Below are positions 1 to 7,044 of a DNA stretch of 20,262 bases, one piece after another (within the stretch, counting starts at the first letter, position 1; each line of letters begins with the position of its first letter). Source of the DNA: Actinomycetota bacterium (GTDB lineage Bacteria; Actinomycetota; Thermoleophilia; Solirubrobacterales; 70-9). The notes under the pieces are model-generated. The model ran no database searches. It had not been told where the DNA came from and saw nothing but the letters and a program-made list of their open reading frames with translations. The DNA lies in NCBI GenBank assembly GCA_018268695.1, contig JAFDWD010001108.1:1-20262 (forward strand), read 5' to 3'. The translations under genes were made by a program, and so were the position numbers.

Positions 1-111
1 CACCTCGCCGGTCGCCGGCGAGAGCGTGTCGAAGGTCTCGCCGGAGGCGGCGTCGACGGCCTCGCCGCCGACGAACGCCCGCGACGGCAGGGCCACCTCC
101 GCCGCCGCCAT
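1..111 (-). CDS. Aldehyde dehydrogenase, N-terminal fragment (runs off left edge)
   Basis: Only the first 37 codons are in the window. The protein starts MAAAEVALPSRAFVGGE and continues with VDAASGETFDTLSPATGEV. This 'FVGGE..D...G.TF...SPATGEV' pattern is the typical first beta-hairpin of NAD(P)-dependent aldehyde dehydrogenases. The catalytic Cys and Glu lie outside the window and cannot be checked. The ATG at 111-109 shares one base with the stop of the upstream FAD oxidoreductase gene (TGATG), so the two genes are probably translationally coupled. In the context of the operon it would oxidise an aldehyde made by one of the FAD enzymes; that role is inferred. Confidence 0.85.
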   Translation of the reverse strand, partial: MAAAEVALPSRAFVGGEAVDAASGETFDTLSPATGEV

Positions 112-1502
112 CAGGCCGCCTCGGCGGGGAAGATGTTCGGGTTCAGCGAGAACAGGTTGGTCGGGTCGTAGAGGTGCTTCAGGCCGGCGAGCTTGTCGTA
201 GCGCTCGCGGCCGAAGGCGGCGAGGACGCGGTCCTGGCTGCCGCCTTCGTCGGGGTTGAAGAAGTTGACGTAGACGCCGTCGCCTGCGTGGGCGTCGAGG
301 CGGTCGAAGGCGCGCCGCACCCAGGCGATGTGGGCGTCGTTCTCCTCGGTCAGCGGCCAGCGCGCGTAGACGTTGAACGAGTAGAGCGAGGCGCGGTCGG
401 GGAAGGCGGTGTCGGCGTCGGAGAGATCGAGCTGCGCGCCCCCGTGGGGGATGATCTCGACGATCGATTCTTCGTTCTGGAGCTCCTCGGCCGAGGTCAG
501 GAGCGCCTCGATCGCGCCGTCGCCGAGCACGTCGTCGAGGTAGCCGCCCTTGGTGTAGTTGTTCTTCCCGCGGCCGGCGTTTTCGTCCTCGATCGTCTGC
601 AGCTGGATGTAGGGCATCTGACCGAACTGCTCGAAGGCCGGCTTGGCGACATCGTGCAGGGGCTTCAGCTGCGCCTCGGCGGCGGCGAGGTCGGTCCCGG
701 CCCACACCTGCACCATCGACATGCAGGGCTTGCCGGCGATCTCCGGCGGGACACCGCGGGCGGCAGAGGGACGCGAGACGAAGACGGTCGCCTTCCACTC
801 GCGCGGGCGCTCCGGCATCAGCTCAGAGTGGCGACGGAGGACCGCCGGCGCGTCGTCCAGGGTCCAGTAGGTGACCGCGACCGGGATCTCGGTCGGGAAC
901 GGATGGCAGCGATAGCCGAACTCGGTGACCACGCCGAAGTTGCCGCCGCCGCCGCGCAGGGCCCAGTAGAGGTCGGGGTTCTCGTCCTCGCTCGCCACCA
1001 GCTTCTCGCCCGCGGCGGTGACGACGCGGAAGAAGGCGACGTTGTCGCAGGTGAGGCCGAAGTTGCGGGTGAGCCAGCCGACCCCGCCGCCGAGGGTGAG
1101 GCCGCCGGCGCCGGTGTGGGAGACGACCCCGGCCGGGACGACCCGCCCCTCCGCCTGACAGGCGCGGTCGACGTCGCCGAGCAGGCAGCCGCCACCGGTG
1201 CGGGCGATGTTCGCGTCGGTGTCGACGAGGACGTGGTCGATGCCGCCGAGGTCGAGGACGATGCCCCCGTCGCAGGTGCCCTGGCCGGCGACCGAGTGGC
1301 CGCCGCCGCGGACCGCGAGCAGCGCGTCATGCTCGGCGGCGAAGCGGACCGTCGCCACCACGTCGTCCTCGGAGCGCGCCCGCACCACCGCGGCCGGGCG
1401 CTTGTCGACCATCCCGTTCCAGACTTCACGCGCCTTGTCGTAGCCCGCGTCCTCCGGCGTCACCAGCTCCGTGACCTTCCCGCGCAGTCCCTCGAAGTCC
1501 AT
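111..1502 (-). CDS. FAD-linked oxidoreductase (PCMH + BBE type), histidyl-flavin only
   Basis: This is a 463-residue flavoenzyme of the berberine-bridge / 6-hydroxynicotine oxidase superfamily. Such enzymes oxidise amines, alcohols or sugars with O2 or another acceptor. The FAD domain occupies about residues 35-210, with RGGGHSVAGQG giving the likely 8-alpha-histidyl flavin anchor at His69, and GGGVGWLTRNFGL at 138-150. The C-terminal BBE element DPTNLFSLNPNI is present. The position that carries the second, cysteinyl flavin bond in relatives is valine (about 127, in PAGVVSHTG), so a single covalent link is expected. The ATG at 1502 has a good ribosome site (GAGGAGGAG) six to ten bases upstream; the open frame continues further upstream, but without such a signal. 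No signal peptide is seen, so it is probably cytoplasmic. Substrate unknown. Confidence 0.93.
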   Translation of the reverse strand: MDFEGLRGKVTELVTPEDAGYDKAREVWNGMVDKRPAAVVRARSEDDVVATVRFAAEHDALLAVRGGGHSVAGQGTCDGGIVLDLGGIDHVLVDTDANIARTGGGCLLGDVDRACQAEGRVVPAGVVSHTGAGGLTLGGGVGWLTRNFGLTCDNVAFFRVVTAAGEKLVASEDENPDLYWALRGGGGNFGVVTEFGYRCHPFPTEIPVAVTYWTLDDAPAVLRRHSELMPERPREWKATVFVSRPSAARGVPPEIAGKPCMSMVQVWAGTDLAAAEAQLKPLHDVAKPAFEQFGQMPYIQLQTIEDENAGRGKNNYTKGGYLDDVLGDGAIEALLTSAEELQNEESIVEIIPHGGAQLDLSDADTAFPDRASLYSFNVYARWPLTEENDAHIAWVRRAFDRLDAHAGDGVYVNFFNPDEGGSQDRVLAAFGRERYDKLAGLKHLYDPTNLFSLNPNIFPAEAA

Positions 1503-1535
1503 TCGCTCTCCTCCTCGATCGATCCGAGTCGCAAA

Positions 1536-1548
1536 GTTGTCAGATAAC
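1536..1548. promoter_or_regulatory. Quasi-palindrome GTTGTCAGATAAC in the gap before FAD oxidoreductase 1
   Basis: The 85-base gap between the deacetylase stop and the FAD oxidoreductase start is the widest in the downstream half of the operon. It contains GTTGTC-A-GATAAC, in which five of six bases per arm are symmetric. On the minus strand a CTGACA (-35-like) overlaps this element. It may be an operator or internal promoter, but no convincing -10 was found, so support is weak. Confidence 0.25.
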
Positions 1549-1587
1549 TGCTCAAGCGACAAGTCCGCGGTGCGAGAGCGGGCCCGT

Positions 1588-2481
1588 TCAGTCGACGGAG
1601 GACAGCGATCCCGCGCCGGTGCGCAGGGGGTTCGCCGCCTTCCACTCCGCCGGCGGGTTCGCCTCGCGCCAACGGGCGGCGGCGGTGCCGAGGGTGGTGA
1701 ATTCGGCCCCCGCGCCGGCCATGTGCTCGAGCAGGCGGCGCAGGCTTTCGATCCGGGCACCGCGGCCGGTGCATTCGGGGTGCATGGTGAGGGTCAGGAC
1801 GCCGTCCGGCTCGGCCGCCGCCATGAAGTCGAATTCCTCCCGCCAGATGCCGAAGACCTTTGCCGGGTCGGCCATCTGGGCGAAGATGCCGGGGATCAGC
1901 TCGAAGTGGGGGAAGTCGTCGAGCAGCCAGCTCACCGGCAGCTCGATCAGCTCCGTGGTCGCGCCGAAGGCGTAGGGCTCGGTGGTGCTCCAGCGGTCGC
2001 CGCTGCGCAGGTAGTAGGGGGTGAAGTCGCTGCCCATGCAGCTCGACTCGTAGGCGAAGCCGCGGGCGAGCAGGAGGTCGACCGAGTCCCGGCTGAGGTC
2101 CCAGGCGGGCGAGCGATAGCCGGTGGGGACGGTCCCGAGCACCTTCTCGTGCGCCCGCAGGCCAAGCTCGAGGACCTCCTCCTCCCCGGCCCGGTCGAAG
2201 TCGGCCGGGTTCTCGTGGCCCCAGCCGTGGTGGCCGAGCTCGTGGCCGGCGGCGGCGATCTCCTCGACCAGCGCCGGAAAGGCGAGGATCGTGTGGCCGG
2301 GGACGAAGAAGGACCCCTTGGCGTCGAAGTCGCGCAGCAGCGCGAGTATGCGCGGGATGCCGACGAGCGAGAGCTCACCGCGCGAGATCATGCTCGGGTT
2401 GTCCGACTTGCCGCTGGTGATCCACGACGACATCGCGTCGAAGTCGAAGGTGAGGCAGACGGTCGGTCGCGGTTCGCTCAT
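1588..2481 (-). CDS. Polysaccharide deacetylase family protein (PuuE/PgdA-like, CE4 fold)
   Basis: A 297-residue metal-dependent amide hydrolase. The NodB/CE4 motifs appear in order: TFDFD (Asp13/Asp15, catalytic base and metal ligand), HHGWGHE (His85 and His89, metal ligands), GYRSPAWDLS (123-130), LPVSW (181-185) and LTMHPECTGR with His234. The HGW-HE form and the lack of a signal peptide match the cytoplasmic PuuE/HpPgdA subgroup rather than secreted chitin or peptidoglycan deacetylases. Members of that subgroup act on small amides such as allantoin, or on unusual substrates. The start codon overlaps the stop of the upstream C45 gene by four bases (ATGA), which ties the two hydrolases together. 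The actual substrate cannot be read from the sequence. Confidence 0.9.
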   Translation of the reverse strand: MSEPRPTVCLTFDFDAMSSWITSGKSDNPSMISRGELSLVGIPRILALLRDFDAKGSFFVPGHTILAFPALVEEIAAAGHELGHHGWGHENPADFDRAGEEEVLELGLRAHEKVLGTVPTGYRSPAWDLSRDSVDLLLARGFAYESSCMGSDFTPYYLRSGDRWSTTEPYAFGATTELIELPVSWLLDDFPHFELIPGIFAQMADPAKVFGIWREEFDFMAAAEPDGVLTLTMHPECTGRGARIESLRRLLEHMAGAGAEFTTLGTAAARWREANPPAEWKAANPLRTGAGSLSSVD

Positions 2482-3569
2482 GGCTCGATCTCCAGTTCCT
2501 CGAAGGGTGCTTCGCAGGGATAGCCCGACGCCAGCCACATCCGGCCCGCGTCCGGTTCCATCATCACCGCGGTGACGGTGGCGGCGCGCTCCGGCGGGTT
2601 GGTGATCGCCGGCTCCGGGTGGTGGCAGATGCCGTCGGGGAACATCGAGTGGTCGCCGAGCAGGCGCTCCCAGAAGGCCCGGTCGAGCGGCCCGTCGGCG
2701 GCCCGGATCAGTTCTTCGGCGCGCACCTGGCGGAAGGGGCTGCTCGGGGCGACCATCATGCTGACGTCGTGGGGGCGGTGCTCGGCGGTGCAGAAGTGGT
2801 TGAAGTGGAGGAGCAGCCCGTCGTCGGGATACTCGAGGTACATGTCGGCGTGGCCGCCGGGGAAGGCCTCGATGTCGATCGCGACGTCGTCCGCGGCGAG
2901 CAGGTAGTTGGCCGAGGAGGAACGGCGGGCGCGTTTGAGCGCGAGCAGCGCGGCGGACAGCCCGGGTGCGTCGTGCAGGGCGCGCAGCAGCACGTGGTAG
3001 GGGACGCCGGAGCCGCCCGCGTCGGAGTCCGACACCAGCATGTTGGTGGCGATGCCGAGGCCGGCGTCGTTCATCCCGACCTTGGCGAGCAGGCCCGCCT
3101 CGACCACGGTGACGAAGTTCGGCCGGTCGTCCTGCCGCGCCCGCAGGACCACCGTCGTCTCCGCCGCGTGCTCGAGCCAGTCCCAGTTCTGCCCGATCAG
3201 GAGGCCGCCGCCGGAGCGACTCGACGAGACCGCGAAGGAGCTGCACTCCGCCGGCGGCGTCGCCAGCCGCCGCGCCTCGGCCGAGAACATGATCTCGGTC
3301 CGCACGTTCATCGCCAGGATGTCGCGCTCGTCCGCCCCGGCCCCCTCGGCGATGCCCGCGATCTCCTCCAGGTAGCGCGGATCGAACTCGACAATCGGCG
3401 CCCGGAAGCGCTCGGCTTCCTCACGGACCTGGGACGTCGACCAGCCGGCGTAGTGGGCGAACACCGCGACATAGGCCTCGACGGAGCGGCCGATCCGCTC
3501 GCGCGCCGCCTCCCCGTACTGGCGCCCCCGCTCGCGGGCGCCTCCCTCGGTCTCGACGACGGGGAACAT
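2478..3569 (-). CDS. C45 family autoproteolytic acyltransferase/amidohydrolase
   Basis: A 363-residue Ntn-type hydrolase related to isopenicillin-N acyltransferase and other C45 peptidases. These self-cleave before a cysteine that becomes the N-terminal nucleophile, and act on amide bonds of small acylated molecules. Visible marks are the N-terminal GGARERGRQYGEAAR helix, the putative nucleophile Cys109 in PPAECSSFA, GQNWDW (126-131), VGMNDAGLGIATNM and FNHF. The residue before Cys109 is Glu, not the Gly of the penicillin enzyme, as in many bacterial members. No signal peptide is seen. A TATAGT hexamer lies exactly seven bases before the ATG, so an internal promoter giving a near-leaderless mRNA is possible although FAD oxidoreductase 2 ends only 40 bases upstream. 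It is followed by the deacetylase with a 4-base overlap. Confidence 0.9.
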   Translation of the reverse strand: MFPVVETEGGARERGRQYGEAARERIGRSVEAYVAVFAHYAGWSTSQVREEAERFRAPIVEFDPRYLEEIAGIAEGAGADERDILAMNVRTEIMFSAEARRLATPPAECSSFAVSSSRSGGGLLIGQNWDWLEHAAETTVVLRARQDDRPNFVTVVEAGLLAKVGMNDAGLGIATNMLVSDSDAGGSGVPYHVLLRALHDAPGLSAALLALKRARRSSSANYLLAADDVAIDIEAFPGGHADMYLEYPDDGLLLHFNHFCTAEHRPHDVSMMVAPSSPFRQVRAEELIRAADGPLDRAFWERLLGDHSMFPDGICHHPEPAITNPPERAATVTAVMMEPDAGRMWLASGYPCEAPFEELEIEP

Positions 3570-3576
3570 CCCCTCG

Positions 3577-3582
3577 ACTATA
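3577..3582 (-). promoter_or_regulatory. -10-like TATAGT seven bases before the C45 gene start
   Basis: On the minus strand TATAGT matches five of six bases of TATAAT and is separated from the ATG at 3569 by CGAGGGG. Transcription from it would start at or next to the start codon. No clear -35 hexamer is seen 16-18 bases upstream. The GAGGGG directly before the ATG is too close to be a normal ribosome site. Confidence 0.4.
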
Positions 3583-3609
3583 CATTTGCGCAGCAGTTCC
3601 GGACGGGGC

Positions 3610-4977
3610 CTAACTCTCTCCCGGCATCCCGTGGAAGACGCCCTCGGGATCGAGGCTCGCCCGCAGCTCCTGCACCCGCGCCCAGTGGTCCGGCAGGAAG
3701 CTCCGCTCGAGCCGCCCAGGGTGGGCGATCAGGTCGGCCTCGCTGATGAAGTGGCCGGTCGCGATCGGCTCCAACAGGCCCGACATCGCGCCGATCCACT
3801 CGCGGTTGGGGGCGTCGGCGGCGGGGTCCTGCCAGATCGCGTAGTGCATGACCAGGGTACGCTCGTCCATCGAGAAGGCGCCCGCCTCGAGCGGCAGGCC
3901 CAGTCGCGATCCGTTGCCGGGCATCACCGCGATCACATTGTTCTTGCCCGACGGCGCCCGGGTGAACTGCTCGCGCAGGCGGGTCAGGGAGCCCTCGACG
4001 CCCTCGTCGGTCCAGAAGCTGTCGGCGAGATAGCGATGGTCCTCGGGGTACTCGGCGTCGAAGGCGTCGCTCAGCCCCTCGAACGGGATCGGGTCGAGGT
4101 CGCCGTGGGCGAGGACCGGGACACCGGGGCCGGCGGCCAGCGAACCGACCGCCGCGCGCGCCTCGCGCTCGTCGTCGGCGAAGACCATCGCGCTGACCGT
4201 GACGACGCACTCGGGGTAGCCCTCCGCGGGGAGGAACTCGGGACGATCGGGACCGAGCAGTGCGGTCGCCACTTCGACCTTCGGCGACAGCGCCGGCGAG
4301 GCCTCGTCGACCCAGCGGGCGACCGCGGCGAGGTCGTCGAGGTCGAACAGCCAGGAGGAGAGACGGGTGTCGGCCGGGCGGTCCTGCAGCTCGACCTCGA
4401 ACTCGGTGGCGACGCCGGGAAACCCGGGGCCGCAGCCGCGGGCGAGCCAGAGCAGGTCCGGGTTCTCCGACTCGGTCGCGTCGACGACCTCCCCCGCCGC
4501 GGTGACCACGCGCACCCGGCGCAGGGAGTAGCAGGCGGGCTTCCAGCGACCCCAGTTGAGGCCGAGGCCGCCGCCGAGGACGTAGCCGGCGAAGGCCGGC
4601 GTGCCGCAGTGGCCGGAGGGGAAGGCGAGGCCCTCGGCGGCCAGCGCCTTGGCGAAGACGCCGCTGCGCGCCGCCGCCCCGACCCGCGCGGTCCGCGCCG
4701 CCACGTCGACCTCGATCCGGTCGAACGCCGACAGGTCGAGCAACACACCGGACTCGCGCAGCGGCGCGCCGATCCAGCTGTGGCCGCCGGAGAGGATCGA
4801 GATCCGTCGCCCGTCCCGGCGCGCCGCGCGGACCGCCTCGACCACCTCGTCCTCGCTGCGCGGGCTGACCAGCGCCTCGGGCAGGCGGCCGAACGGAAGC
4901 TTGTTGAACAGCAGCTCGTCGATGCGGCCCTCGAAGCTCTCGTCGCCGCGCGCGAGTCGGTTGACCCGGGTTCCCAT
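3610..4977 (-). CDS. FAD-linked oxidoreductase 2, bicovalent flavin type
   Basis: A 455-residue PCMH/BBE-family flavoenzyme. ILSGGHSWIG places a flavin-anchoring His at 66, and PSGHCGTPAFAG places a Cys at 124, the two residues that make the 8-alpha-histidyl and 6-S-cysteinyl bonds in bicovalent family members such as glucooligosaccharide oxidase. GGGLGLNWGRW (134-144) and GPGFPG complete the FAD site, and the C-terminus DPEGVFHGMPG ends the BBE region. It is clearly paralogous to the protein at 7045-8409, with which it shares GHCG..., GGG.GLN.G.WKP.C.S.R.VRVVTAAGE and APSGK. There is no Shine-Dalgarno; a TTGACA-17-TAAAGC promoter ends eight bases before the ATG, so translation is probably leaderless. 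It heads the set FAD2, C45, deacetylase, FAD1, ALDH. Confidence 0.93.
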   Translation of the reverse strand: MGTRVNRLARGDESFEGRIDELLFNKLPFGRLPEALVSPRSEDEVVEAVRAARRDGRRISILSGGHSWIGAPLRESGVLLDLSAFDRIEVDVAARTARVGAAARSGVFAKALAAEGLAFPSGHCGTPAFAGYVLGGGLGLNWGRWKPACYSLRRVRVVTAAGEVVDATESENPDLLWLARGCGPGFPGVATEFEVELQDRPADTRLSSWLFDLDDLAAVARWVDEASPALSPKVEVATALLGPDRPEFLPAEGYPECVVTVSAMVFADDEREARAAVGSLAAGPGVPVLAHGDLDPIPFEGLSDAFDAEYPEDHRYLADSFWTDEGVEGSLTRLREQFTRAPSGKNNVIAVMPGNGSRLGLPLEAGAFSMDERTLVMHYAIWQDPAADAPNREWIGAMSGLLEPIATGHFISEADLIAHPGRLERSFLPDHWARVQELRASLDPEGVFHGMPGES

Positions 4978-4985
4978 GGCCGGAA

Positions 4986-5014
4986 GCTTTACCCGTGTCC
5001 TATTCGTTTGTCAA
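4986..5014 (-). promoter_or_regulatory. Promoter of FAD oxidoreductase 2 (TTGACA-17-TAAAGC)
   Basis: Read on the minus strand, a consensus -35 TTGACA (5014-5009) is followed after 17 bases by TAAAGC (4991-4986). Eight bases separate that hexamer from the ATG at 4977. The expected start point falls on or beside the start codon, which fits the absence of a ribosome site. This would make the five-gene block downstream a transcription unit of its own. Confidence 0.6.
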
Positions 5015-5029
5015 GCCAACCTGCCTACT

Positions 5030-5043
5030 TACCTGTTCAGGTA
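5030..5043. promoter_or_regulatory. Palindromic operator candidate TACCTGTTCAGGTA
   Basis: Perfect inverted repeat, TACCTG-TT-CAGGTA, 15 bases upstream of the -35 of the FAD oxidoreductase 2 promoter and straddling the stop codon of the TetR gene. Its size and symmetry suit a dimeric TetR or MerR site, and two such regulators are encoded immediately upstream. Binding is inferred, not shown. Confidence 0.5.
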
Positions 5044-5618
5044 GATGGCTCGGCGAACAGCGCGCGCAGGGTGCGACGCAGCGCGCGCACGCCGCCGTCG
5101 GTGCGCTCGGGGTCGTCGAAGACGACCTGCTGCAGGACCAGGCCGTCGATCGCGGCGAAGACGAGGCGGGCCAGGGCCGGGCTCACCTCGCCCGGGGCGA
5201 GGGCGGCCAGAGCGCGCGCGGTCTCCTCGCAGTAGAAGGTGTAGAGCTCCGCCATCAGTTCGGCCACACCCGGACGCCGGCGCGAGTTGAACCCCATCTC
5301 GTACTGGAAGATGTGGTCGGCCAGGTCGCGCTCGGCGGAGCTCGAGAGGTCGTCCAGAAAGGTGTCCAAGTCCTCTCCCTCGGCGACCGGAAGGGCGTGC
5401 GCCAACGCCCGCCGGCCCGCCCGCGCGGCCGCCTCGAGGATCAGCGACTCGCGCGAGCCGAAGTGGTAGAAGACCAGCCCCGCGGTCGTCCCCGCCTCCT
5501 CGGCGACGCTGCGGTAGGAGACGCCGTCGAGCCCGTCGCGGGCGACGACCTGGACCGCCGCGTCGAGGAGCGCCAGCCGCCCGGCCGCCTCCGATCCGTT
5601 GCCGGCCCTATCGGGCAT
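5037..5618 (-). CDS. TetR family transcriptional regulator
   Basis: A 193-residue protein with an N-terminal TetR helix-turn-helix at about residues 15-62 (LLDAAVQVVARDGLDGVSYR, then SVAEEAGTTAGLVFYHFGSRE), where YHF-S-E-L is the hallmark end of the domain. The helical C-terminal ligand/dimer domain contains FQYEMGFNSRRRP and FAAIDGLVLQQVVFDDPE. The same two stretches recur in the C-terminal part of the neighbouring MerR-TetR fusion (FQYELSLQARRRP, FAAIDGLVMQQIVSDDPE), so the two are tandem paralogues. Its ATG overlaps the end of the fusion gene by 11 bases, so they are probably co-translated. It likely controls the flanking oxidoreductase genes. The effector is unknown. Confidence 0.95.
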   Translation of the reverse strand: MPDRAGNGSEAAGRLALLDAAVQVVARDGLDGVSYRSVAEEAGTTAGLVFYHFGSRESLILEAAARAGRRALAHALPVAEGEDLDTFLDDLSSSAERDLADHIFQYEMGFNSRRRPGVAELMAELYTFYCEETARALAALAPGEVSPALARLVFAAIDGLVLQQVVFDDPERTDGGVRALRRTLRALFAEPST

Positions 5619-7026
5619 CGCCGGCCCCCAGTGCCGCCAACATGCGCCGCAGTTCGACCAGCGCGGCTTCGGTCGCCTCGGGGTCGTCGCTGACGATCTG
5701 CTGCATCACCAGCCCGTCGATCGCGGCGAAGACGAAGCGCACCAGGTCATCGTCGGGATCGGCGACGCCGACCTTCTCCAGCGCCTCCCGGGTGAGGTCG
5801 TAATAGCCCTCGTAGAGCGAGCGCATCTCCCGCGCCAGCTCCGGCCGCCGCCGCGCCTGCAGGGACAGCTCGTACTGGAACAGGTGGGCGTCGAGATCAT
5901 CCTCGGCGGAGCGGGCGAGGTCGCCGCCGAAGGAGTCGAGAGCGGTGTCCTCGGGCACGATCGAGGTCCCCGCGACCGCCAGCCGACGGGCCTCGAGCGC
6001 GACCTCGTGGATCAGCTTCTCGCGGGTCTCGAAGTGGTAGCCGACCGCCCCGTGGGTGGTGCCCGCCTGCCGGGCCACGGCCCGGTAGGTGAGGCCGTCG
6101 AAGCCGTGCCGGGCGACCACCGTGACCCCCGCTTCGAGGATCGCGCGGCGCACCTCGCCGCGCGCCGGCGGCGCTGCGGTCGGCTGCTCAGGGGCCTCGG
6201 GCCTGCTCCGCAGCGCCCCGAGGACGCCCGCGACGAGCAGGGGCAGAAGATCGGCGGGCAGCTCTTCGACCGTCACCCGGGCGAGGCCTGAGATCGCCGC
6301 TCCCTCCGGTCGGTCGCGTCCGGCCAGGGAGACCATCAGCGGCCACCAGATCGCGAGCGCCCGGACGGTCCGGCGGGCGAGCTCGAGCTCGGCGTCGCTC
6401 GCCGCTTCCACCATCGGCGCCAGCTCGGCGGGACGCGGCAGGGGCAGGGCCGGACTCTCGCCGGTCGTGAGGACGGCCGCCGCCGAGTCACTCTCACCGA
6501 GGAGCCGCGCCAGCAGCGGCTCGTCGTCGCGGTGGGCGGCCAGTGCCTCAGGATCGCCGAAGGCCGCGGCGATCAGCAGCCCGTAGGCCCGGGTCCGCTC
6601 CGCCCGAGCCATCCCACCGCCGGCGAGGAGCGCCCGTCCCCGGGTGGCGGCGAGCGCGGCGGCGAGGCCCTCGATCGAGCCCTCGCCGTCCCCGGGCTCG
6701 ATCGCCTCGGCGAGGCGCCGCACCGCCTCGGCCAACGCCTCGCGCACCTCGCCGGTGGCGACCGCGAAGCCGTCCAGCCAGAGCACGACGCGGATCAGCT
6801 CGAGGCTGCGGACCCGGGCCCGCAGGGCGATCAGGCGGGCCAGCCGCCGGTCGGACCCGGGCGGGTAGAGCCAGCGCCCGCGGCCCTCCGCCCGCACCGG
6901 GCGCGGCATCAGGCCTTTGTAGCGCCAGAGCTCCAGCTGGCGGTCGGTCACCTCGCCGCCGGCCTCGCGGGCAGCGGCCAGCAAAGCGTCCGTGTCCAGC
7001 CAATCAGCCCGTCCAGTTACCCCCAT
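5608..7026 (-). CDS. MerR-like/TetR double-domain fusion regulator
   Basis: A 472-residue protein with two different DNA-binding modules. Residues about 25-90 resemble a MerR-type winged helix: TDRQLELWRYKGLMPRPVR, then the YPPGSDRRLARLIALR and LELIRVVLWLDGF pattern seen in actinobacterial MerR-like proteins. Residues 90-280 form an Ala/Leu-rich, mostly helical middle part that I do not recognise. Residues 291-338 are a complete TetR helix-turn-helix (AILEAGVTVVARHGFDGLTY, AGTTHGAVGYHFETREKL), followed by a TetR ligand domain to the end. The frame is continuous, so this is a real fusion rather than two neighbouring genes. It starts 18 bases after the stop of FAD oxidoreductase 3 and overlaps the next TetR gene by 11 bases. 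A TAGCAT hexamer lies eight bases before the ATG. Confidence 0.88.
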   Translation of the reverse strand: MGVTGRADWLDTDALLAAAREAGGEVTDRQLELWRYKGLMPRPVRAEGRGRWLYPPGSDRRLARLIALRARVRSLELIRVVLWLDGFAVATGEVREALAEAVRRLAEAIEPGDGEGSIEGLAAALAATRGRALLAGGGMARAERTRAYGLLIAAAFGDPEALAAHRDDEPLLARLLGESDSAAAVLTTGESPALPLPRPAELAPMVEAASDAELELARRTVRALAIWWPLMVSLAGRDRPEGAAISGLARVTVEELPADLLPLLVAGVLGALRSRPEAPEQPTAAPPARGEVRRAILEAGVTVVARHGFDGLTYRAVARQAGTTHGAVGYHFETREKLIHEVALEARRLAVAGTSIVPEDTALDSFGGDLARSAEDDLDAHLFQYELSLQARRRPELAREMRSLYEGYYDLTREALEKVGVADPDDDLVRFVFAAIDGLVMQQIVSDDPEATEAALVELRRMLAALGAGDAR

Positions 7027-7044
7027 CGGGGCACATGCTATTCC

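Noticed and set aside
174..1547. Long plus-strand open frame opposite FAD oxidoreductase 1
   Set aside because: Val/Gly/Glu/Asp-rich composition without any domain is the usual antisense reading of a high-G+C gene; the minus strand carries clear family motifs.
5037..7026. Frameshift or assembly error joining a MerR and a TetR gene
   Set aside because: The frame is continuous with normal codon pattern through the 90-280 linker, and the next TetR gene is a separate complete paralogue.
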